Assembly: GCA_949752745.1 (NCBI GenBank)
Contig: OX457032.1
Span: forward strand, 15,389,720-15,453,719
Length of the DNA: 64,000 nucleotides
Direction of reading: 5' to 3'
Source of the DNA: Protula sp. h YS-2021
Lineage: Eukaryota; Annelida; Polychaeta; Sabellida; Serpulidae
Shown here piece by piece: positions 1-11,000 of the stretch. Under the pieces are notes generated by a model. That model worked only from the letters and a program-made list of their open reading frames with translations. It did not search any database and had not been told where the DNA came from. The position numbers and the translations under genes are program-made. Position 1 is the stretch's first letter. The number at the start of each line of letters is the position of its first letter.

Positions 1-652
1 CGAGTCTATACAAATTCCATACACAACTCAACTGCCACTGTTACACATCAACTGACAGGGTGGTGGTTGCAAATTACGTTGGGCACCATTTTGCAAGGAC
101 ATGAACACACAAAGCAAGGTTTTTTTTTTGTTTTTTTGCGTTAAAATCTTTAACTTCACACTCATCACACGATCACAACACAGATAACTGATATCACTGA
201 ACACTTTACAGCAACACAACGCGCACAGACACAAATTCTACTCAATTTCAATCCACCAACATATTGCAATCTTCACCTAATTTAACCACAACCAGAAACG
301 AACAACAGACTGGCTTAAAATTCACACAGCTTGTTCGCTATGTTCTACAGTCCACTTATTTTCACGAAGCGCTAAATGCAGCATGTTATCGAAAGCATTT
401 GGAAATTCATCAATACCGCTCCAAACTTGGGGCTTGGGGCAAGAAAGAACGCCTTTGGGTCGGGCCCGGCCGGGCCAGCCTGACCCGTCGGGCCGGGAAA
501 AGTTAGAAGCTATATGTATTATTCAATGTATAACTTACGTATATATATACTCGTATAGGTGAATACTGTGTGAAGTTCTGTGCACTTTTCATTCAAAGTG
601 ACCAACGATATATTTGAAATGAGTAAAATTGAAAAATATCTATCAAGTACAA
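1..652. other. Sequence downstream of the BLTP3 gene, no gene seen
   Basis: No convincing exon, RNA gene or long ORF is visible. There is a poly-T run near 121-138 and a very GC-rich patch at 455-500 built of GGGCCGGGCC-type words (see the inverted flanks entry). The short ORFs here resemble no family I know. Confidence 0.5.
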
Positions 653-1195
653 GGTCTTTGGACGTTTCGGCCCTTTACCATTTCGGCCCTTCGCGAGAGA
701 CGTTTCGGCCCAATCTTGGGCGTTTCGGCCCCTGGTCGTTTCGGCCCTAATTTTGAATATTTTATTTAATTTATTTATTTACTTATTTATTTATTTTTTT
801 TTTTTTGCGTTGCCGCAAGGAAGTGAAACACACCTTTTTTGTTCCTTAATTTTATCTTCAAAGCCTTTATCTGGCCTCTTTTATTAACAGAACAGACTGA
901 AGTTCTATTTTTACCCCAAACCCCGTCCCCCTCAAAAAAATAAATAAATAAATAAAACGTGGTGCCGAATCAACCAAAAACGGCCGAATCGGTAAAGGGC
1001 CGAACCAAGGATGTGGTGCCGAATCATCCAAAAAGGGCCGAATCGGTTAAGGGCCGAATCGGTAAAGGGCCGAATCATCCAAACCCCAAGTACAAATACA
1101 AATGTATCATGAAAAAGGCTGACCCGGCTCGAGATGGCCCGAAATTCAGCTCTGTCCGGCCCGGCCCAACGAAAAGGATCGGGCAGGGCCTCGGA
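455..1195. repeat. GC-rich inverted flanks around a MULE-like MITE
   Basis: The patch at 455-500 (GGGCCGGGCC words beside CTGACCCG) and the patch at 1112-1190 (GGCTGACCCGGC, then CCGGCCCGGCCC) are roughly inverted relative to each other. They bracket the 653-1086 element. They may be the subterminal arms of an older foldback-type element into which the MITE inserted. I see no clean ends or target duplication. Confidence 0.3.
653..1086. mobile_element. MULE-like MITE, copy 1, with GATTCGGCCC subterminal arrays
   Basis: The left end begins GGTCTTTGGACGTTTCGGCC. The right end, read on the other strand, begins GGGTTTGGATGATTCGGCC. Each arm is built from several copies of TTCGGCCC or TTCGGCACC words (about 660-750 and 957-1082). 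A 9-bp direct repeat, CAAGTACAA, lies immediately outside both ends (644-652 and 1087-1095), as expected for Mutator-like elements. The interior is A/T-rich (TTTA)n and (AAAT)n sequence with no coding capacity, so this copy is non-autonomous. It lies downstream of the host gene's stop codon. A second copy is at 9609-10801. Confidence 0.8.
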
Positions 1196-1758
1196 ACAAA
1201 GCTCTATCCACACAGTAATACAACTGAGAGGTGTTGAATCTCGCAGCCACACAATAATCCAAGTGAGAGGTGCTTAATCTGGCATCCACACAATAATACA
1301 AGTGATAGGTGCTGATACTTGCATCGTGAACAAATATCGACAACAATGAAGCTGTCATTACAATTCCACACGCTGGGTCATATTAGAAATAGCACTCATC
1401 ATTTCATATAAGAAAACTATAGGTTTTATCGTGCTATGCACTTGGACTCAAGATTATGAACACTCGGTTCACCTCTACACGGTGGGAAGAAACGCAGTTG
1501 TTACAGAATGACTATTTGCACAGCAGAATACTTATAGATGGCAGCACGACTTACCCTTCCCTCCCTCCTCCTCCCTTCTCCACACCCTCTCCCTATTAGT
1601 TGGTGAATGCCTTACCCTACCCTCACCTCCTCGCAACCCCCCCTTCCTCCCCAACACCCCCCTACCCTGCTGCAATGATTTTTACCAAACGTCTTCGCGC
1701 CCTACTGAATCCACATCTCCATGGAAATAACCACCCAACCTGTCCCCATGCTCCACGG
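1087..1758. other. Probable 3' UTR and flank of BLTP3, no other gene
   Basis: Read on minus, this follows the BLTP3 stop codon. A pair of degenerate tandem copies of a CAATAATACAAGTGAGAGGTG-like unit lies at about 1215-1310. 1555-1680 is pyrimidine-rich. I could not pick a clear polyadenylation signal. Confidence 0.4.
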
Positions 1759-2033
1759 TTATTTATTGGACGGCTTCGCGCCCTGTCGCACCCGCATCTC
1801 CTCGGAATCCATGAGCTCCTGCTGCAGCAGCTGTATGGTTGCTAGCAGACTTTGGCGCTCGCCCCGCAGCGCCGAGATGTCGTCTGCCTGGCGCGAGAAC
1901 TCCTGCAGCAGCGTGCGGTGCTCGCTCTTCAGCTGGTCGTTCTTCTTGCACTTGTTCCGCAGCTGCTCGCACTCGTTCTGAAGGCCCTGCAGTGAGTCGT
2001 GGTCGATGCCGCCAGTCTCGCTGCTCATTTTCC
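1759..2033 (-). CDS. BLTP3B: BLTP3 exon 22 (last coding exon)
   Basis: The acceptor is CACTCAG at 2034-2036, entered in phase 1. It encodes about 90 residues, nearly all heptad-like coiled coil (LQNECEQLRNKCKK, LLATIQLLQQEL), and ends in a TAA stop at 1759-1761. The human proteins also end in a short coiled coil after a linker. An in-frame Met near the exon start is not taken as a gene start, because the upstream exon joins in phase. Confidence 0.88.
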
Positions 2034-5000
2034 CTGAGTGAAATGAACAACACCCTTAAATCAACGTAAAACGTCTACTTACATATTTTTTATTAACTTT
2101 GCAAAATGCGTTGAAAGCATCTGATAAAAATCCATGGCGCTAGAACTGCTGAACATACTCTACCTTCCATGTTTCCATGTATGTATCAAAATTGTTCCTT
2201 AAATCAATAAGATTTGGGGTCTCGTGCAGGGATTGATAGATGTGATGCTAAAACTCCCAACCAGAAGCTATTGTTGCTTATACTATGGGAAATAGCCACA
2301 GTATTATTCAGGGAGTAAGGGAAATAACCATTTGATTTTGTTTTACCTATTCTCTCCAGCTGTCTCCTCAACTCCTCATTCTCCCTCTGCAGTGTATTTA
2401 CGCGCTCTTCCAGCAATTCTCTGCTACTGTCTACACCATGTCGGTTTTGAACAGCACCTAATAAGTCGGGCTGGTGGCTAATACCCGATTGGCCATCAGC
2501 GAGAGAAACCTCGAGTCTGATTGGACGCGCTGTTGGTTGGTTTTCAATCGAGGGCGTGGTTTGCACAGATTTCTGCCTCACGTATTTATTATCCGGCAAA
2601 AGGTCCTCGGGTAAAGTGTCGCCTTTTAATCCGAAAAAAAAAATACAATCACAATACTCAGTTTAACGAGAATAGATTTATTATTTTAGTAAAACAACAC
2701 CTGTGCACTGAGTTTTGTACTGCTGCAATTACCCAGGGGTGGCCCCTCCAAAGTTTTTTTTTCTTGCCTGATAGGATCGTTTCCTGTGATAATTTTTTCC
2801 GATATCATACGTTCGGTATTTACCATTTTTTTCACATCATTTTCAACACCATGATTTTGTTATACTGAAGAGATCATATTGAAAAAAGTAGAAAATGGAG
2901 CTACCATGATTTTCACATATACATAAAGAATTTCTTGAAATGTCGCACCCAGTATATGAAACACGCCATCTTCAGTCCGCTTCACAACCACTTTGCTCAC
3001 ACGCAGATCAATTGGCGCCTTGCCAGGCGAAGTTATATTTGTTGGCGGTCGATTGTCCTTAAACAAATGGGAAAACTTCAGTAATTATAAAGCTGACAAG
3101 TTCACGGTATAAAGATGTAGAGTAAGGTGGCTTCAGGAAGAACGGATAATAACATATTTAAGAAATTACCGGCGGCACTAAGCAGAAAGAGCAAATCGGC
3201 CTGAACCAATACGCAAGACTGAACATTGCAGACCATGAACGTGCAAGATAAAGGCATGGAAATAACAGAGCTTACATCTGTAAGTGACATACTTCTGTAA
3301 CGCTATTCAATCCGAAACAATATTAACCTAACTTATTCGACCCCGAGATGAGTGCCGGCGTTTAGCTGTAACGTAAAGAAACAATCACAGGCACCGATCA
3401 GCATGGGCATGACAAGGGACATGCTTACCTGTAGCGTGATGAAGTTATCACAGACATCGATCAGCATGCGCATGACGGGGGCCATGCTTACCTGTAGCGT
3501 GATGAAGCTATCACAGACATCGATCAGCATGGGCATGACGGGGCCATGCTTACCTGTAGCGTGATGAAGCTATCACAGACATCGATCAGCATGGGCATGG
3601 CGGGGGCTATGCTTACCTGTAGCGTGATGAAGCTATCACAGACATCGATCAGCATGAGCATGACGGGGCCATGCTTACCTGTAGCGTGAAAGAGCTATCG
3701 CAGACATCGATCAGCATGGGCATGGCCGGAGCCATGCTTACCTGTAGCGTGATGAAGCTATCACAGACATCGATCAGCATGGGCATGGCGGGAGCCATGC
3801 TTACCTGTAGCGTGATGAAGTTATCACAGACATCGATCAGCATGGGCATGACGGGGCCATGCTTACCTGTAGCGTGATGAAGCTATCACAGACATCGATC
3901 AGCATGCGCATGACGGGGGCCATGCTTACCTGTAGCGTGATGAAGCTATCACAGACATCGATCAGCATGGGCATGACGGGGCCATGCTTACCTGTAGCGT
4001 GATGAAGTTATCACAGACATCGATCAGCATGGGCATGACGGGGGCTATGCTTACCTGTAGCGTGATGAAGCTATCACAGACATCGATCAGCATGAGCATG
4101 ACGGGGCCATGCTTACCTGTAGCGTGATGAAGCTATCACAGACATCGATCAGCATGGGCATGGCGGGGGCTATGCTTACCTGTAGCGTGATGAAGCTATC
4201 ACAGACATCGATCAGCATGAGCATGACGGGGCCATGCTTACCTGTAGCGTGAAAGAGCTATCGCAGACATCGATCAGCATGGGCATGGCCGGAGCCATGC
4301 TTACCTGTAGCGTGATGAAGCTATCACAGACATCGATCAGCATGGGCATGGCGGGAGCCATGCTTACCTGTAGCGTGATGAAGTTATCACAGACATCGAT
4401 CAGCATGGGCATGACGGGGCCATGCTTACCTGTAGCGTGATGAAGCTATCACAGACATCGATCAGCATGGGCATGGCGGGGGCTATGCTTACCTGTAGCG
4501 TGATGAAGCTATCACAGACATCGATCAGCAAGGGCATGGCGGGGGCTATGCTTACCTGTAGCGTGATGAAGCTATCACAGACATCGATCAGCATGGGCAT
4601 GACAGGAGCATGTTTCTCGTCCTCGATCAAGTCCGCTAGACATGCCAAACTGGCTACACCGAATGTCGATCGCAGCCTGTCCACGCGCAGGTGCAAGTAG
4701 CCACGGTCTTTGGCCGCGGAGGTGTATTTCTCGGCTTTCGGTCCTTGTTGGAACCGTAGTTTTATCGGCGGTGTTTCCATCACGGGTTTTCCGCCATCTT
4801 GTTCTTTTATGTCTAAAAACAAACACGACTCCGGAGTGCTTTTGTCGATTCCTATTCGTGCAATGATACATGCGGAATTCTCTCACATCCCAACAGTTAC
4901 GGAGGTGGGAGCTTAGACTTGTACGGTGGGTGATAAAATGTCTACTGACATGGCAAGTTGAAAAAAAACTTCAATCAACAGTATATTTGGAGACACACTG

Positions 5001-8000
5001 TGCTGCGGGATATAAGGAATTGTGCCTAAAACACCATAATGATTCTTGTCTCTACTAGCATTTGTGTGCACAAAAAAAACTGAAACTTGATAATTTACCA
5101 ACATGCAAAGAACAAATCAAATCGGATGCACTCATTTAACTGATATGTTACTGATATTACGGTACAACAACACAAATGCACACAACTTCACACCAAGAAA
5201 GCGATTCCACTTATGACGTTTCCAGGCAAAGAAAAAAGACAAGCCATGATTTAATTCGTTAATTTTTTAAAGCTCCTTCGATATGATATTTGCATGACTT
5301 CGACATGATTTTTTTCCTGGTTTTTCCGTTCAAAGGCAGTTGAAGTTTCATTTTAAGTTATCTTCGAATCTATGACAATTAGTCCAACAGACTGTTCTAG
5401 GCGGGAAAGGAAAAAATGCATTTAAAAATATTACAACCATTTTTAAATCACTACAAAATGAAGTGTCTTTGGGTGAAATGAAGATTCATCAGTTGGTGAT
5501 TTCATTACTTTACAAACATCAAGGGTGAATTTCTCAGTCTGGGTCAAAACTTGGTTTCTGCAGAGTTACCTAAGGAAAACCAGGATTATACCCAAGTTTT
5601 AGAAATTAACTCCACAGACGTTCTTCCAAGAACTGAATCAATCCCCAAGGGCTACTATATATTTTTTTCCTCCTTTTGATACTTTTGCTCTAAAAGCTAA
5701 ATGCAGATTCAGTAATCGCGGTACAGCTCTTTCGCGTGGGAGCACTTCCCTCCCCTTCCCCGAAGAACCAAGGTCACTCAATACCCACGTCATAGCCATT
5801 TGACCTTGACACGCTCTCAGTAATGCGCAACAATCACAAATTACTTTGTGAATAAAATAAAACAAAAGAAACGAAGAGCTTACTTAGAAACAGTCCTCCA
5901 TACATCTAACAGTAAAATCATAGCGGGTGTTTAAAAAGAATAATGCGTTAAAAATTAAACCTCTATAGGTGAAATTATACAACACACATGCATTCTGTAT
6001 ACCCCTTCCACCCCTACCACCATTACCACCACCAAGGGGGAGGGGGTATAGTTATATACCACACACACATACTGCTGACGCAATTTACGCTTCTAGACTG
6101 TAATCTGATCTTTTTATTGCTTCATATAAGGATAAATTTTTCTGCTGTTGTTCAACATTAAAATATGGCGGACCAAACAGAATTAACCCCTCAACCAACC
6201 TCAAAAATTCCTATTCCATAACAAAAGCAACATCGGTATAAAGCGCAATGCAAACATTAACATATGGGCGTCTTTGGGGTTTTAACAGATGTTTATTTCA
6301 TGTACTAGTAGAGGGGCGGAGGGGGGGTAGAAGGCGGCTAGCGATATTCTACGGACCGATGGATGGGCAATATATTGCGGACATTTGGACCGGAAGCATT
6401 CTGGAGCGACGTATGTAAACACTGGGTAGCGGAAGAGAAGGAATGGGCGGAGATGGGTCATCAAAATAGAGGAAAACATAATCACTGAACAAAAAAACTG
6501 ATACACATTGCACAAGTTTAAAACCCTGTAATAAATAGGAGCCCATTCTGTCCAAGCAAAAGCCGATAAATTTGCGCATGCGCAGTTCTTTTTGAAAACC
6601 CAAATATCTAAGTGTGCTACGAGAAACATGTAACGTTACCTGTTTTATTAATTCTCAACAACTTAAGCAATCCAGAAATAAAGTTGTGAGGGTCTGCAGA
6701 GTTTGAAAAAGCCGCGTGTCCAAAACAAATCAAAAGTCAAACAAAACAAATGAAATGACTGAGAAGAAACGTTTCTATTGTCTACAAAAAGAAGCAGCTG
6801 AATAATACTCTTGGCCAGGTAAATCTGAATATATAAAGGTGAAAGTAATTACACGGGATCCGGGTTTGGAAGTTCTATATACGGGAATATGATTTCAAAA
6901 TAAACGGACATTAATTCCAGACAAAAACTATTGTCAGTTATGCGCAAGTCGTCACCCTGGAATCCACTTTCAGAGAATGCGCAAAAAAAAAAAAAATAAT
7001 AATAATAAATAAATCTATAAAGTTTCACGGGGAAACCCGTGTGAAATAGCGAGATTTTATGAGCGTTACCCACATGAAACACGAAAAAAATTACCCACCA
7101 AATTCAGAAATCAGCACAGGTTTAAACACATTTCAAAGCAGTGGTAGAACACAACATTGGTTGGTTAGCTATTCCCCTACCCCCGCCCACGCGGCACTTC
7201 GAGCAAATCCCGAGGAATGATTTTTAAATAACCCTTTTTAAAGCATATGTAAGCTTTTTCAAAGTACGCATAGACGCATACACTGACAATGATTTTTGGA
7301 TTTTGGAAAAAAACTAGTTCTATCTATAACTGATCTAACCTGTTGCCCGGAAACGTCTATCCTCTAAAGAAAGAAAATTTTGTTATTCAGTATTAAAATG
7401 AGCAGAAGAAGTATTAAGATGGAACCCCCCCCCCCCCCCCACCAAACAAAAGATGAAAAACAGAGGCTATTTACCAGTTTCAAGCTGAAAGAAAAACGCC
7501 AGTGTGGTCATTTTAACACAGAAATGTTTTCCAACAGTTTACAGCGTCATTAAGCACTCAGAGCGATAATCAGTTTGCAATGATTAAGTACAGTATAACC
7601 TCGATATAGCGGACTAGCTGGGACAGAGAAATTATGTCGCAATACACATATAAACCTCGAAAAAGCTTCACTACAGTTTCAAAGTGATGCACCTGTGCTA
7701 TGTCGTTAAAACCGATACCGTTATACAGAGATTCTAGTGTGTTTAGTTGTCAGGGGGGATCTTTACAGATGCAACAGTAACATGAAAAGTGGCTGCCTGT
7801 AGCAGAATTCACGAAAGGCCGCTTTATACCGAACGATTTTTCAATAAAAAAAACCACACCGATTGTGATCGATTAACTCCATAAAAAACACCGACTATTT
7901 TCTCACTTTTTAAATCTTCTTTCATCTTTCAACGAGATGCTTATATATGAGGCTCCATGCTGGTAATAAGAGGCGGGCAAACACTTCATCGTTACAACAA

Positions 8001-11000
8001 CCCCATACTACCCACTCTTTATTCAAGAACAATTTTTTTAAATAAAACCACGCACGTAAAAGCTACGGAGCATGGTTGTTATGATCAATGAGTTTGCAAA
8101 CCCAGCACTCCATCGCCTCAAAACTTCTAAAAAAAGTTTTTAAAAAAGTCAAGCGAAAAGTTACAAAGTTATCTTGAGAAAAAGAATATAAAACAAAATC
8201 ACAAAAACAGAACATGTGCAGATTACATAGATCCGGAAAACTTCTACAGCAAGAATTATTTAGCAATAGTAGCGAGTGCAGTATATGAGCACAGCAGCAC
8301 AAACAGCCGCACACGGTAAGTGTCTTTACAAAGAACATCACTTCCGTATTAGTTGTTCTAGTACGTGTTATTAATCAGTTAGCAACAGGGGCCACCCATG
8401 AAATACATATGCACGTTAAGAGGGCGCGGGGGGGGGGGGAGGGGGCAGTGGTCTAGATAGTACGATACTGTGCCTACGACAATGTTGTTCACTTGTAGTG
8501 ACTGGAACAGGCCACTAATGTTGGGAAAAACGGGCTAAAAAAAAAGTAGAAAACATTTTTCTTTTAAAGGGATTGCCGAAAGTCTCGCTAAAATATCCCA
8601 AAAATTCAACAAAATCCAAAAGATGATATCGTGAAGTTTATTAAAGGGATGACCGAAAGACTCAGTGGGCGGTAATTCTGAATTACGTGATAGGTGATCT
8701 AACCCACTGGATTCGCTGGATTCGCAGAAAACTGGAGCGAACGCCAATCCCCCGCTTACCGCCCCGAGCTGGATTCCAACTCGGGACCTTGGGATAACTA
8801 AACAAACTCTCTAATCGGCTGAGCTAACCGTCAACCCCTAAAAGTAGAACACTTGGCGTACCTATTTCATGGATGACTTGAAATTCGCAACAGTCAAAAG
8901 AAGAACTTTACGCTTTAACCAAAACAAAGGATTTTCACTTTTTATTTCAATCTTACTGTTATTATGTTTTTTCATTACTTTTAATTACTTGTTTTACTTT
9001 TATTATATTAACCTGTAGCAAAGCGCTCTTGGAATTTATCGAGTAGAACGTTGCCGAGTTCCTCCGGTGTCACGTGATCCACCGTCACAGACACGATTGT
9101 GTCGTCACCATGCAGCTGAATAAACGCCTCCACATTCTGCAGCTTAAACGTTGCTATGGAAACCTAAAAAGTTTCAACATGAAATACCAGAATTTGCTAG
9201 CTAATTTGCTCAGTATTTTTAATAATAGGTTCTCGTTAAGTCGAATCTCGTCAGGCCCACGAAAACTGTTCCAGATATTGTGCTTTTTTTCAGCTTTCGA
9301 ATGGTAAATAAAACCTAATGATAAGGCGCTGTATAGTTCGGAATATTTACCGTATTCCCGAAATGAGATCGCTTTCCTTTAGTATTCATTTTTCCTGGCA
9401 AACATCTCTTTCTTTTCCTTTTGTTTTCTTCCTACCTCAACTTTTCACGCGGACATTTAATACACCTTTAAAGGAGCCATGTTTGAATGATTCTGTGTCA
9501 TAGTCTGTAGTCATCAACGCTCCTGACTACAGACTATGTACGACTATGTACGCACTATGTCCGACTATGTACACACTATGTACGCGCTATGTGCGACTAC
9601 ATACACACGGTCTCTGGTCGATTCGGCCCTTTACCGATTCGGCCCGTACCGATTCGGCCCTTTGTGAAAGTCGATTCGGCACCAACTTGGACGATTCGGC
9701 CCTCGGCTTTTCGGCACCAAATTATCGACCACATGTAAACCTTTTCTTCTTTAGGTTAGAATTCACCGGACTTGTTTTAGCGTGTAGAATGTCATAAAAA
9801 GTCATTGATATACAGTAAATCCTTTTATTCTTTCTTTTTATTTATATCTTAAAACAAACTAATTTTACACACCACAATTCCCCCCACTGCAAAGCTGATT
9901 TCGGTTAACATCAAGTTACTTAAAATGTCCTAAAATCTAATACAACTGTTTGAATGACACGCTGAGTAGGGATTTAGTCTGATGTCGGGGTAGGGGATTA
10001 GTATTACGGGTTGATTCCAAATCGCAATTGTGATTAAGGCGTGTTCTCTGGTATTTAAAATCAGCGAATAAACGCAAGATTTCAGTGGAGTGAGTTAATT
10101 GCGATTTACTCCGTGATATTCTCTGTTGTAAAGTTTAACAGACGTTTCTTATTGGTTATTCATGATAACTTTTGCAATGTGTTAACTATAAGAAGCTCCC
10201 CAAAGGCGCTCGAAAACCATTTCCAATTTATGAGCATGAGAGAATGCTTTGAAATTTTGTTTTTACCGGACGCATCGAATTAACTTGTGTGCAATCGTTA
10301 TTGTTTGGATAAATTTAATTAATAAAACCTTTGAAATGTCGGATAAATGCACTACATGTAAACAGGACTTGAGGCCTCGACAGCAAATTGTAAAATGTGT
10401 GGATTGTTCTGGTTTGCAACATCGGATATGTGAATCAAGTATCTCACAAAGAGAGTACCAACGCGCAAAAAAAGTAAATTTGCAGTTTTGTGTAGAAACC
10501 AACGAAAGTGTATGCACCAAATTTGTAGAAACCAACCGAAAGTCAAATGTGGTGAAAAAGATCCCTACGAAAAGGATGTTTTTTATGATGTGTAAAATGT
10601 GGTGTGTAAAATGTGGAGTGCATCAAAGTAGTTTTGAAGCGGTTCTAAAAATGAATAATAATAACAAAACATGGTGCCGAATCAACCAAAAAGGGCTAAA
10701 ACGGTAAAGGGCCGAAACGTCCCAAGATGGTGCCGAATCATCCAAAAAGGGCCGAATCGGTAAAGTGCCGAATCGGCAAAGGGCCGAATCGACCAGACCC
10801 CCATACACACTATGTACGCCTAACTACATACTCTGCACGACTATGTACGCACTATGTACGACTATGTACACACTACGCACACACTATGTATGACTATGTA
10901 ACACTGTACACACTATGTACGACTATGTTCACACTATGTACGACTATGTACACACTACGCACACACTATGTTCGGCTCTGTAGCACTGTACACACTATGT

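Larger units (their letters stand above)
4813..9012 (-). other. Large intron 18 of BLTP3
   Basis: About 4.2 kb without a recognisable exon. It carries a pogo-like MITE candidate (7591-7740), a tRNA-derived SINE (8530-8836), a poly-C tract (about 7423-7440), a G-rich run (about 8425-8445) and small A/T repeats. The short ORFs here are not conserved with anything I recognise. Confidence 0.6.

Noticed and set aside
1839..2069. Plus-strand Ala/Arg-rich ORF opposite exon 22
   Set aside because: It is a shadow of the GC-rich coiled-coil coding exon on minus.
3357..4610. CRISPR-like array
   Set aside because: The units are head-to-tail with no unique spacers, the whole period is repeated, and it lies in an animal gene. 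It is a minisatellite.
3649..4700. Repetitive ORFs on both strands (MLTCSVMKLSQTSIS... and MPMLIDVC...)
   Set aside because: Plus-strand ORFs are shadows of the 63-bp repeat. The minus-strand frame is real only for exon 19 (4556-4812); the rest is intronic in my model.
5638..8341. Several 60-115-codon ORFs in intron 18
   Set aside because: No motifs, no splice-phase fit with BLTP3, and AT-rich random composition.
8755..8836. Functional tRNA gene
   Set aside because: Internal promoter-like boxes are present, but the acceptor and anticodon arms do not pair properly; a SINE head is more likely.
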